NCBI GenBank assembly: GCA_031363085.1
Contig: JANLTU010000122.1
Span: forward strand, 1 to 15,003
Origin: UBA6921 sp031363085
GTDB taxonomy: Bacteria; Pseudomonadota; Gammaproteobacteria; SG8-11
Length of the DNA: 15,003 bases
Reading direction: 5' to 3'
Both the position numbers and the translations under genes were made by a program. A model generated the notes under the pieces. The model saw nothing but the letters and a program-made list of their open reading frames with translations. It was not told the origin of the DNA and searched no databases. The stretch's first letter is position 1. Every line of letters starts with the position of its first letter. Below are positions 6,646 through 14,042 of this stretch, piece after piece.

Positions 6646-9600
6646 TTACTCTCCGCCGGCAATGGCAGGTTCCAACCCGGTTTGCGTTTCATCAATACTC
6701 GGCTCATCGGCGTCGGCCGGCAGCGGCTGCCAGGTGCGTTTTTCCACCATGCTGGGCGCATGTGCCATCGCTCCCATCGGTTCAATGCCCATGGCGGTAA
6801 GGCGCGCCAGTAGCTCAGCCAGAACCGCGTCTTTGCGCAGTGTCCAGGTGGAGGCGAAGCAGCGCCAGAACACCCAACCCGCCCGCTCCAGAACACGCTG
6901 ATGATTCATGTCCTGCGGCCAGCGGTCGGGGCCATGGTATTCATCGCCGTCCAGCTCCAGCGCCAAACGGCTGTCCCCGGCCCCTTCGATGACCATGTCG
7001 ATGCGGTAAGCGCCGGTCTTCACTTGTGGGATCACCCGATAGCCACGCGCACTCAGCAGGGCAAACATGTCCCGCTCGAAGCTGGACTCGCATTGGTCAA
7101 GAAGTGACCCCAGAGCATCGGTGTCGGTCACCGCCGGCGCATGGAAATGACTGAGCAGGCTCAGGCGCAAGTCTTTATCCGACAAATCGGCAGCCTGCAC
7201 CGAGCGCACCAGATACATCCGATCCCGTGCGCGGCTGGCGGCAACGTTGAAACGCTGATCATATTTAAGACCGGAAAGCGGGTGACAGTTGTTGCGGTCG
7301 ACCACCATCGACAGGAACATGATGTCACGCTCGCTGCCCTGAAAAGTACGTGCATCCCCGCATTCAAATTTGCGCTGTAGCAATTCGGCGGCGTTGCAGC
7401 GCTGGCGCACCACCGCATCAATGTGCTTGGCCTGCTCCGTGCCGAGCAGCGAGACGACACCCAGCGTACGGCCGGCAAGCGCTGCGTTGTTCAGAATGAC
7501 GGCAATCTCCGCAGCAATGGCCTGGGCTTCCGCATCGTTATGCTCGTCTTTAGCACGCCGGCCGTCCGGTACATAAATATCCACCAGCGGCGGATCAATG
7601 CGCTCCGACGCTTTGGGAATGCGCAACGGCTGAATGCCGCCTTTGTAAAACACCTGATTGGAATAGGCAATGATGGGTGGGACGCAACGAAAGTGTTCGC
7701 GCAACATGACTTGCTCGGCGGCAAACACACGTGCGGCCAAATCATAGAGGGATTTTTCCGGGGTCATTTCCTTGCCGTAAGGCTGCTTGGAAAGAAAGCG
7801 CACCTCCAATTCCTGAATCCGCTGGCCGGAGATAAAGCCGCCATCCGGAGAAACTTGTTTGTCGTCACCCACCACCAAAATTTTCTTACCGCGTAAGATC
7901 GCCGGCAGCGCCCAGAGATCGGACTGGCTGGCTTCATCGACTATCACCAAGTCGAAGGCGCCGATATCCGCCGGCATCGCCTCCGAGATGCGCGCATGAC
8001 TCATGATCCAGCACGGGACGGCGCCGGCGGCGTCCAACATCATCTCACGGGCGTCGCGCCGGTAGCGGGTTGCGTTTGGTCCCGTGCCCTGGCCGATGCG
8101 ACGAATGGCGGTTGCATAACCGGCCAGTGCCTGGAGAACCTTGGGCGTGGCATTGCATTTGGTGGCCAGCCACGCGGCCTTGGCCACCAGCTCCTGGTAG
8201 CGGCGCGCCAGGCCACGCTCAAGCTCTTGGCGCCGGGCAGAAAGGGTCAGTAACTCTTCGCGCGCTTCGATCATGTCAAGGTGGGTGCGCACTCGCGCCC
8301 AATTCCATGCCTGCCGCCAAGTCACCGGAAAAGCGCTATCGTCGCCGGACTTTTCCAGCGGCCGTGAACGAATACGCGACGCCAGCTTCGGCGCTCCGGC
8401 CTGTTCAATGCGCGCAGCTAACTCTTTGATGCAGGTGAATTCCGGTGTCAGCGCGCTGATGCGCCGCAGCTCCGCCAGCAGCTCGGCGTAGTGGGTTACG
8501 ACGCGCGCCGCAGGCAAGTCCGGATTGCCAAGCTGTTGTTCGACGAACTGTTGCAGCGCGCTTCCGACCGGCCCGCGCGTGCCGACGAGCTGTTCCTGCA
8601 AGCTGTGCAGCGGGGTGGCCGCTTTGGACAGCTCCGCCTTGGTCAGGTGGCGCTGCAACTGGGTCTTGACTTCATGCAGTTCGGCAGAACCGCCCAGCAA
8701 GGCTTGGGTGGGCGGCGAACCGAACACCGCAGCGGCCGCCTTAGCCAGAGCGCTATCGAATTGCGTTGCCAGCCGGTGAGCTTTTTTGGCCGAGGTGGCA
8801 ATGAGCTCGATGCGACGTAACACCGCGACGCCCCCTTCCAGGCGCGGAATGGAAAGCTCGTCCGCAAACTGGTTCCATCGGCTCACGAACGACGCGACCT
8901 GCACGTGCAACCCAACGTGTCGCTGCACGTGCGTCCAGTCGTCAATCGACGCAGGCGGCAGCCCGGACACTTTGACGGCCGCGATATGCTGTTTCGCCGC
9001 GCCGGCCCCGAACGTCATCATGCCAAAGGGTTTGCCGGTCGCCACCGCACGGGCCACGGCGGCCTGCGTCTTGGCGGTACGCAAACCGGCCTCCGGGAAG
9101 TCAACCGGACGCTTTAGAAAAGCCGCGCGCACCGCAACCAGTGCGTCGATGTCGGAAAATAACGACTCCAGCGCCTGCCGCTCGGAAACAAATGACGATA
9201 ACCGGCACTTGACGCGCAATTCGAGCGGCCAACCGCCATCGGCGGCTTCCAGTTCCTCGACCATGGTCTTGACGGCTTCGACCAGCTCAAGCAGCTCATT
9301 GGCCGCGCTCAGCACCTCGGCGCTGGCCGCCTTCAGCTCAAGGAGCTCACCGCGCGCAATCTCGGCTTCGATGATGCGGATACCGCAGAGCGCGTCGTGC
9401 AGTGCGGCGATGGCGGGGGGGCCGGGAAGCGCATCCACTGCCGGATAACCGACCTGGAGATAAACCAAGTCCTGCCCGACGTTGCGCCGTGCCGCATGAA
9501 GTTTGCCCGCCTCTTCGTCCGTCAGCGGCGGCGCGTTTTCCGCTGCGAGCGTCATGTCATCATCAAACCAGCCGTGCTGTTGCGCGCCGGAAATCACCAA

Positions 9601-11217
9601 CTCGGCCAGTTGTTGCGCGCGCATTGGCACGCCCTCCACGTCGACCTCGGCAAGTTGCGCATGCGCAATCACGTCGATCCGTTGGTCGATGGCGGCAAGT
9701 TCGTCGTGAGCGCGGTTGAGCACAGTTTCCAGTGTTGCCAGCTCCTGGCGCGTTTGTTCCGGATTTAACTGGGACACCTGATACTGAATCGCCTGGATTG
9801 AGGCTTGAAACTGGCGCACACCGTCACGGTCGCTGGCCATCAGCGCCACGGTCAAGGGTCGCACGGCCTCCGGAATCTTGGACTGCAACACCGCAAGCGC
9901 CGGTTCGCCGCGCGAGGTGACCAGAACCCGCCGGCCGGTCGCCAGGTAGTGACAAATAACGTTGGCGATGGTGTGCGTCTTGCCGGTGCCGGGCGGTCCT
10001 TGCACCGCCACACCCGCTGCGGTTTCCAGCCGTTGAATGATGGTGACCTGCTCTTCGTTATAGGGCAGCGGGAAATAAAGCTCGGCGCTTTTGCCGTGGC
10101 TTGCGCCGCGACTGGACAGCCCACGGAAACGAATCGACTCGAACTCCTTGGACTGATCCGCCGGCGGGGTCACCAGGGCGAGCGGCCCCGCCGGAATCGC
10201 GCAACCGGAATCGAGTTTGTCCCTCAGGCGCTTCAGGTCGTCGGTCAGGTAATGCGTGGTGCGCGGTCGTGACAATAAAACCCAGGCATCGGTCACCAGC
10301 AAGCCGGTCGCGGACGCCGCCAGCGGGTCATCCTTGCTCAGTTGCTCCCGATAGCTGCCGTTGCTGTCCAGGTTTGACGCCGCAAGCTTGAGAACATCGG
10401 TGTAGCTGGCGGCATCAAAGGGAGTCACCGGGCGGTCTTTATGCTCTTGCAGGTGGGCTTTAATGGCTTGTTCGACATCCGCCGCCCCGGGGACGGAACA
10501 GGCGACGAAGGCTTCCATTTCCACCCGCGTATCGGTGGCACGCGGACGAATCTCCAGCGCCATGCTGCTTTCGTCGATGGCGATTTCAACGGTTTGGGTA
10601 AGTAACGGGTATTCAAAATTGACGCTGCTTGCTGCGCACGGAATCTGCCAAGACGTCACGCCCAGGCCCCACACCAGCTCTTGCGGCTGTACGGTTTCTT
10701 CGGCCTCAAGCTGATGTTTCAAGGCGAACAGCTCGCCGTACAGGGTGATGCTGCGGCGGCGCGGCTGCTCACTTTCAACCCAGGCTTTCCATTGCGGCAA
10801 GTATTCTTGCAGCGCGACTTGGGCTTTCTGCCGCAATTGCAGTTGCCTTAGCTTTGCCTCGTACGACTTTGCCAACAGCGGATCAGACTTGGATTCACAC
10901 TGGGCAATCCAGGTGACGAGGTGACCCTCATCGAGCGCCGGAGGCGCGCCGAACGGATTAGTACTGACCTTGAATAGACCCTTGAAAGTATCCGCAACCG
11001 GCGGAGGACGGTGGGCTTCAAGGCGAACCAGACGCAGCCAGATGTGGTCGCCTTCCGGACGAAGATCAAACTCGATACCGGGCAATCCCGCCAGCTCAGT
11101 ATTACGCTGAACAAACTCCTTCGCCGCAGCGATCCGATAGCCTTTCGGATCGATTTCTTTCGCTTGCGCTTCGATATAGTCCAGCAAGCCTTTGAGCAAA
11201 TCACGCGGTGAGATCAT
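6646..11217 (-). CDS. Superfamily 1 helicase with C-terminal MTES_1575/DUF559-type nuclease domain
   Basis: A 1523-residue protein with a good ribosome site (AAGGA, 11221-11225) before ATG 11217. Residues 1-380 match no domain I can name; they lack the RNPLLN block of DUF4011. The helicase core has a Q-motif-like PYNEEQ (385-390), Walker A GPPGTGKT (407-414), motif II IVDEASQSD (about 1090), motif III VVGDDKQVSP, HFRCVPPI, TFQGSERD and motif VI RFNVAASRARDR. These are Upf1/Dna2-like (SF1B) rather than UvrD-like. About 600 residues separate the front motifs from motif II, partly helical and coiled-coil-like. Residues 1376-1475 form a PD-(D/E)xK nuclease: FERDMFALL, RID (Asp1407), LALELDGDEYHG (Glu1421, Asp1423, Asp1425), QRVLERAGWVFWR. 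Single-gene defence proteins with helicase plus Vsr-like ends (Hhe) are the nearest idea I have. It is the first gene of the probable operon with the OLD gene. A role in phage defence is inferred. Confidence 0.88.
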   Translation of the reverse strand: MISPRDLLKGLLDYIEAQAKEIDPKGYRIAAAKEFVQRNTELAGLPGIEFDLRPEGDHIWLRLVRLEAHRPPPVADTFKGLFKVSTNPFGAPPALDEGHLVTWIAQCESKSDPLLAKSYEAKLRQLQLRQKAQVALQEYLPQWKAWVESEQPRRRSITLYGELFALKHQLEAEETVQPQELVWGLGVTSWQIPCAASSVNFEYPLLTQTVEIAIDESSMALEIRPRATDTRVEMEAFVACSVPGAADVEQAIKAHLQEHKDRPVTPFDAASYTDVLKLAASNLDSNGSYREQLSKDDPLAASATGLLVTDAWVLLSRPRTTHYLTDDLKRLRDKLDSGCAIPAGPLALVTPPADQSKEFESIRFRGLSSRGASHGKSAELYFPLPYNEEQVTIIQRLETAAGVAVQGPPGTGKTHTIANVICHYLATGRRVLVTSRGEPALAVLQSKIPEAVRPLTVALMASDRDGVRQFQASIQAIQYQVSQLNPEQTRQELATLETVLNRAHDELAAIDQRIDVIAHAQLAEVDVEGVPMRAQQLAELVISGAQQHGWFDDDMTLAAENAPPLTDEEAGKLHAARRNVGQDLVYLQVGYPAVDALPGPPAIAALHDALCGIRIIEAEIARGELLELKAASAEVLSAANELLELVEAVKTMVEELEAADGGWPLELRVKCRLSSFVSERQALESLFSDIDALVAVRAAFLKRPVDFPEAGLRTAKTQAAVARAVATGKPFGMMTFGAGAAKQHIAAVKVSGLPPASIDDWTHVQRHVGLHVQVASFVSRWNQFADELSIPRLEGGVAVLRRIELIATSAKKAHRLATQFDSALAKAAAAVFGSPPTQALLGGSAELHEVKTQLQRHLTKAELSKAATPLHSLQEQLVGTRGPVGSALQQFVEQQLGNPDLPAARVVTHYAELLAELRRISALTPEFTCIKELAARIEQAGAPKLASRIRSRPLEKSGDDSAFPVTWRQAWNWARVRTHLDMIEAREELLTLSARRQELERGLARRYQELVAKAAWLATKCNATPKVLQALAGYATAIRRIGQGTGPNATRYRRDAREMMLDAAGAVPCWIMSHARISEAMPADIGAFDLVIVDEASQSDLWALPAILRGKKILVVGDDKQVSPDGGFISGQRIQELEVRFLSKQPYGKEMTPEKSLYDLAARVFAAEQVMLREHFRCVPPIIAYSNQVFYKGGIQPLRIPKASERIDPPLVDIYVPDGRRAKDEHNDAEAQAIAAEIAVILNNAALAGRTLGVVSLLGTEQAKHIDAVVRQRCNAAELLQRKFECGDARTFQGSERDIMFLSMVVDRNNCHPLSGLKYDQRFNVAASRARDRMYLVRSVQAADLSDKDLRLSLLSHFHAPAVTDTDALGSLLDQCESSFERDMFALLSARGYRVIPQVKTGAYRIDMVIEGAGDSRLALELDGDEYHGPDRWPQDMNHQRVLERAGWVFWRCFASTWTLRKDAVLAELLARLTAMGIEPMGAMAHAPSMVEKRTWQPLPADADEPSIDETQTGLEPAIAGGE

Positions 11218-11254
11218 CTTTCCTTCTTCTGAAGCAATGCTGTCCTATCCGCTA

Positions 11255-11273
11255 GGCTCTGATATTTAGAGCC
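11255..11273 (-). promoter_or_regulatory. Palindrome in the leader of the helicase-nuclease gene
   Basis: ggctct-gatattt-agagcc is a 6-bp perfect inverted repeat with an AT-rich centre, 38 nt upstream of ATG 11217. Position and symmetry fit an operator for a dimeric repressor or a leader hairpin. No regulator gene is adjacent. Confidence 0.35.
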
Positions 11274-11279
11274 GTTCGA

Positions 11280-11388
11280 GTTTATGTAGCACGTTTATGC
11301 CCGCGCGCTTTTTCAGGCATTGTCTCACTGCTTGCGTTGCAGAGTGAAAGAACGGAGGTGGGCGCGGCATGCGCACGTTTTACATAAC
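11280..11388. repeat. Imperfect inverted repeat upstream of the helicase-nuclease gene
   Basis: Arm 11280-11308 (gtttatgtagcacgtttatg...) and arm 11362-11388 (...gcacgttttacataac) are imperfect reverse complements. They share gcgcgg, cat, acgt and tacataa in order. The right arm also lies inside its own fold: ggtgg (11357-11361) pairs with ccacc (11389-11393) around a gcgc/gcgc inner stem. It might be an element end or recombination site. Its nature is unresolved. Confidence 0.35.
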
Positions 11389-11516
11389 CCACCCCGGCTA
11401 GGCAAGTGCTACCGTTCAGCGCTTCAGGGTATCAGCATGCCGCAAAACAGGAACCGCAGAGAACAAAATATGTGATGCGTAGGTGCGGGCTCGTCAGCTT
11501 CAACTTTCATCTGTGA

Positions 11517-11648
11517 GCGGTGCGCTGCTTGAAGGAGAGTCGGCTGGACAGCGGTGTGTGCATGGATGTGCAGTTCAGCGAAGACGCCAACCACGGTTGC
11601 AAGAACCATAGCGAAATTTATCTGATACGCAAATCTTGGCATTGTTAA
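11517..11648 (+). pseudogene. Degenerate ISAs1-like transposase C-terminal fragment
   Basis: Reading from just after a TGA at 11514-11516 to TAA at 11646-11648, the frame includes ESRLDSGVCMDVQFSEDAN and then KNHSEIYLIRKSWHC. This resembles the end of ISAs1-family (H-repeat) transposases, where the pattern is IENxLHWxLDVxFxEDAxRxRxxHxxENLAxIRxxALNLL. The catalytic Glu neighbourhood (IEN) appears degraded to KES, and the ALNLL end is lost. No transposase body is visible upstream and no intact terminal repeats are recognised. The identification is by eye on about 35 residues. On the opposite strand a 72-codon frame (11424-11642) also exists; I regard it as a shadow. Confidence 0.45.
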
Positions 11649-11769
11649 TTTTTAGATAACTTTTGCAAGTCCAAGTGCTGTAGCAAGTCACAGGGGCATG
11701 CTCCTGGCCAAGTGGCATGGGGTATTGGTATTGGGTATTGGCTATCGCAAATTAACAATGCCCGATTTG
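11630..11769. repeat. Inverted repeat around the end of the transposase remnant
   Basis: Arm 11630-11651 (caaatcttggcattgttaat...) and arm 11749-11769 (aaattaacaatgcccgattt...) are reverse complements over 14 uninterrupted bases plus six more after a short mismatch, about 100 bp apart. The left arm is the last codons and stop of the ISAs1-like fragment, so the right arm may be a second, inverted tail copy. A near-palindrome, caggggcatgctcctg (11691-11706), lies between them. Confidence 0.5.
11721..11747 (+). repeat. Short tandem repeat of ggtattg
   Basis: Three units (ggtattg, gtattg, ggtattg) followed by the decayed unit gctatcg. Non-coding; it may be a slippage product. Confidence 0.55.
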
Positions 11770-11853
11770 ATAAACATTCGGGTGATGCACACGATATGGC
11801 ATATGTAACGAGACTGCGCTAATTGCCTTAAGTCATCCTTGAAAGGATACAAC

Positions 11854-11877
11854 AAAAATACAATTGCACAAGCCTGA
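11854..11877 (-). repeat. 24-bp repeat motif, copy 1
   Basis: On the minus strand this reads TCAGGCTTG-TGC-AATTGTATTTTT. It matches the copy at 12084-12107 (opposite orientation) at 21 of 24 positions and resembles the copy at 12128-12150. The similarity to copy 3 continues to the right (gacccggttc against gacccagttc). Confidence 0.6.
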
Positions 11878-12024
11878 CCCGGTTCCCGCGCCTGCGACAC
11901 CCACGACTTCCATTGCGTTGCTGCGCAGTTCCGGCGGCGTGGCGACGACCTCGGTCAGCAGTTCCGTGCCTATCACAGTAAAAGTCAATATCAGGATCGT
12001 CTGAAGGAAGAAAGAGAAGCTACC

Positions 12025-12046
12025 CTACCCAATGTCAGTAGTTAAG
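12025..12046 (+). repeat. ctacccaatgtcagta motif, left copy
   Basis: ctacccaatgtcagtagttaag. The same sequence with one extra a occurs at 14875-14897, also on the + strand. Both are preceded by a purine-rich aagaaag run. The two copies bracket the AT-rich exported-protein block. It could be the end of an insertion sequence or a recombination site; I cannot assign it. Confidence 0.6.
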
Positions 12047-12083
12047 GATTTGTAGGGGCACACCTGTGTGTAACGGAATGAGC

Positions 12084-12150
12084 TCAGGCTTGATTAATTG
12101 TATTTTTCCTAGCGTTCAAAGGAAGACAAAATACAATAGCGCAAGCCCGA
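12084..12150. repeat. Large stem-loop built from motif copies 2 and 3
   Basis: Copy 2 (12084-12107, tcaggcttgattaattgta...) and copy 3 (12128-12150, aaaatacaatagcgcaagcc...) are inverted with a 20-nt spacer and can pair over about 18 of 23 positions. The loop side adds tcct/agga. The structure ends as the LuxR-like frame begins. It could be a REP- or MITE-like element or a degraded bidirectional terminator. Confidence 0.5.
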
Positions 12151-12358
12151 CCCAGTTCTCTTAGTTCGGTTAACGCAACGCCAGCAGCAGGTGTTGATGC
12201 TTTTTTCACAAGGGCTGAGCTACAAGAAAATTGCTCAGGATTTACAGTTGCAGTCGGTGAAAACCATCCAAGAACACCTCGACGCAGTGCGCACCAAACT
12301 CGGCGCCACAAATCGTCGCGACTGCATCCGCAAGGCCATCGAGCAGGGTTTGATCTGA
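12140..12358 (+). pseudogene. C-terminal DNA-binding fragment of a LuxR/NarL-family regulator
   Basis: Open from just after a TAG at 12137-12139 to TGA at 12356-12358. It reads RLTQRQQQVLMLFSQGLSYK, then KIAQDLQLQSVKTIQEHLDA and VRTKLGATNRRDCIRKAIEQ. This is a full LuxR-type helix-turn-helix: LTxRExxVL, GLSxKxIA, VKTxxxHLxxVRxKLGxxxR. The N-terminal receiver or ligand domain is absent, and upstream is the stem-loop element, so the gene was cut there. ATG 12197 could start a 53-residue version but would remove the first helix. No ribosome site precedes it. It is probably inert, though a free GerE domain could in principle bind DNA. Confidence 0.75.
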
Positions 12359-12409
12359 GCGGTTGATTCCCATCTACCCGTCGTTTGGGAGGTATGCCCC
12401 GTGCGATAC

Positions 12410-12423
12410 CCGCCATTTGGCGG
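12410..12423 (+). terminator. Weak hairpin after the LuxR-like fragment
   Basis: ccgcca-tt-tggcgg is a perfect 6-bp GC-rich stem followed by tctattcagtttc, which has only scattered T residues. It is about 50 nt past the fragment's stop. A weak intrinsic terminator is possible. The remaining bases to 12538 hold no gene I can support. Confidence 0.35.
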
Positions 12424-12538
12424 TCTATTCAGTTTCAGGTTGGTGGATATACCCTGACTACGGTGCAACGTACTCAACATCAGAAAGATAGAAGCAAGGC
12501 AACAACTCTAATCGAGATATAATAGGAGAACATCGATT

Positions 12539-13057
12539 ATGCAAAATAATTTAATTTTTTTAGAAAAAAGGACACTGAAACCGAAAAACAGAAGTGTATT
12601 TTTCATTTTGTCAGCGGCACTTTTACCCTGTAATGCAATTGCTGCAGGTGCGGGTAGTGTTGATGTTACCGTGCAGGTTGGAATGACTTGTCCTGGCGTG
12701 AGTGGGTCGGTAATTACAAACCATCTTACCCTATCTGTTGGTGGATTGCCGAATGTTGGATATGCAACGTCGGTTAATGACCTGTTCAGTGTAGGTCAGA
12801 CAAATTCTCTTGCAAAGTGTAGTAATTTTGGTGTCGGATGGTCATGCGAGTGGTACCCACGTCCGTATAGTGAAACCCCTTACGGACCACCACCCAACTC
12901 TTTCTTACGGACTTCTGAACACGCTACAAATATTGCATCCGTTATGCAGACCACGGGTGCGGGGTCATGGGGGGGTGCATGGTACTACTCGGCCAAGCAG
13001 AATAAGGAATTCATGTCAGGTTGGAGCTGGGGTTCAGATAGTTGCGGGTTTTTTTAA
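12539..13057 (+). CDS. Exported cysteine-containing hypothetical protein
   Basis: A 172-residue protein preceded by a strong ribosome site (AGGAG, 12524-12528). Residues 1-36 look like a long Sec signal peptide: a basic start (KRTLKPKNR), the hydrophobic core FFILSAALL and a likely cleavage after AIAA. The one signal cysteine (LLPC) is not in a proper lipobox. The mature part has four cysteines (GMTCPG, AKCSNF, WSCEW, DSCGFF), suggesting two disulfides in the periplasm or outside the cell. The C-terminal third is rich in Gly, Trp and Tyr (GSWGGAWYYSAKQN, GWSWGSDSCGFF). I recognise no family. The gene is AT-rich compared with the left half of the window, ends 70 bp before the next co-directional gene, and may share its transcript. 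Confidence 0.75.
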   Translation: MQNNLIFLEKRTLKPKNRSVFFILSAALLPCNAIAAGAGSVDVTVQVGMTCPGVSGSVITNHLTLSVGGLPNVGYATSVNDLFSVGQTNSLAKCSNFGVGWSCEWYPRPYSETPYGPPPNSFLRTSEHATNIASVMQTTGAGSWGGAWYYSAKQNKEFMSGWSWGSDSCGFF

Positions 13058-13127
13058 TAAAAAATGATCTTTTAGGATTAATTGAACAAACATAAAATTT
13101 ACATCATTAATTGAAGGAGTAAATCAC

Positions 13128-13937
13128 ATGGATACCGTTCAACAATTGTTAATTCCCCAAATGAGCATTTTATTTGTTGTGCTATTAGGCAGTTTCACGG
13201 TGAATGCTGCGGAAGAACAATATTCGAAGCCGGGAGAAAAACAATATTTTAAAGACCTATCGGAAGCAGCCAATATAAAGCCACCCCCACCTCCTCCACC
13301 GCCTGGAGGAATCAATCAACCACTCTTCAGTGTAACGATTCAAAAATCATCGCAAATGCGTTCTTCTGGTGTAGCTGGTGCAGGCAGGCAGACTCCTAGT
13401 CATATGCTCGTTATTCAAGAGCAAATTCAAAGGTTAGGTTATCGAGAAGTGAGCGATGAGGATATGTCGGAGCTTTCACTAGACAATGTGAAATCTCGAT
13501 TCATTCCCATAGACGATATAGTAAAAAACATCTCTTCTCCGTTAGCGATCATATCGATTCAGTCTGGTATTTATAAAACCATGACTCTGGTAGGTGCTAC
13601 TGCAAGAAGTCCAGCAAAGAAAACAGGGAAGTGGACGCAGGTCGGTCGATATTTCTCTTTAGCAAATGGAGATGTTTTAGTGCTGGCAGAGTCTGATTAC
13701 AAAGCAGGTGAATATTCGGTAATTATTCCGGAAGAATCAGTGAATGAAACAGTGAATGGGTCACCGGCTACCATGGTGACTAGAAAAACAACATCAGGTA
13801 AATTTTTCACAGATCTAACCTGGTTTACGGAAACTAAAATGTACACCTTACATTCAACCGGCCGTCCCGTCGGGGTCGGGATAAAGAACGAGTTGGTAGC
13901 ACTTGCTACAGGTGTACTCGAACCGGTAGCAAAGTAA
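13128..13937 (+). CDS. Exported hypothetical protein, first tandem paralogue
   Basis: A 269-residue protein with a strong ribosome site (AAGGAG, 13114-13119). Residues 1-28 are a Sec signal peptide (core SILFVVLLGSFTV, cleavage near NAA). A run of eight prolines (52-59) lies in the flexible N-terminal part, followed by KSSQMRSS, a segment IQEQIQRLGYREVSDEDM and a C-terminal part of beta-strand character including SLANGDVLVLAESDYKAGEY. No cysteines are present. I do not recognise the family. The proline-rich tether followed by a compact domain would fit an envelope-spanning or secreted protein. The next gene is a paralogue with the same signal peptide. Base composition is AT-rich, unlike yoaA or tsaB. 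Confidence 0.82.
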   Translation: MDTVQQLLIPQMSILFVVLLGSFTVNAAEEQYSKPGEKQYFKDLSEAANIKPPPPPPPPGGINQPLFSVTIQKSSQMRSSGVAGAGRQTPSHMLVIQEQIQRLGYREVSDEDMSELSLDNVKSRFIPIDDIVKNISSPLAIISIQSGIYKTMTLVGATARSPAKKTGKWTQVGRYFSLANGDVLVLAESDYKAGEYSVIIPEESVNETVNGSPATMVTRKTTSGKFFTDLTWFTETKMYTLHSTGRPVGVGIKNELVALATGVLEPVAK

Positions 13938-13987
13938 GCCGTTAGTTTTGCCACATTGCGATGATCAGAACACCCACTCTAACAACT
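13146..13987 (+). repeat. Tandem duplication unit, first copy (second copy 14058-14860)
   Basis: The two paralogous genes and their 3' flanks are a direct duplication. 13146-13214 and 14058-14126 are identical over 69 bases, covering the signal peptide. Over about 53 bases from the stop codon (13935-13987 and 14808-14860) only three differ. Between these, the N-terminal mature region diverges with indels. Homology ends sharply after ctctaacaact. Confidence 0.85.
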
Positions 13988-14010
13988 GATTATAGGTACG
14001 GTTGTTAGAG
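13977..14010 (+). terminator. Hairpin between the two paralogues
   Basis: ctctaacaa (13977-13985) pairs perfectly with ttgttagag (14002-14010) across a 16-nt loop. There is no T-tract, so intrinsic termination is doubtful; an mRNA-stabilising or processing hairpin is as likely. The second paralogue keeps only the left arm. Confidence 0.35.
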
Positions 14011-14042
14011 CATCAGCAAGGACTTTATAGGATCAGACACCA

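Noticed and set aside
4717..11217. Calling the pair Gabija (gajA-gajB)
   Set aside because: The helicase is Upf1-like, three times longer than GajB and fused to a nuclease, and the gene order is helicase first.
11424..11642. 72-codon minus-strand frame with a hydrophobic N-terminus
   Set aside because: No ribosome site, start inside an inverted-repeat arm, and antisense to the transposase-like remnant, which has better protein similarity.
11721..11747. CRISPR-like array
   Set aside because: The units are 6-7 bp with no spacers; it is a simple tandem repeat.
12084..12416. 110-codon minus-strand frame (also 12235-12480)
   Set aside because: Antisense to the LuxR-type helix-turn-helix, which is clearly the real coding strand.
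12518..12523. Perfect tataat as a -10 promoter box before the 12539 gene
   Set aside because: It directly abuts the ribosome site, so a start there would remove the Shine-Dalgarno sequence; no matching -35 box is evident.
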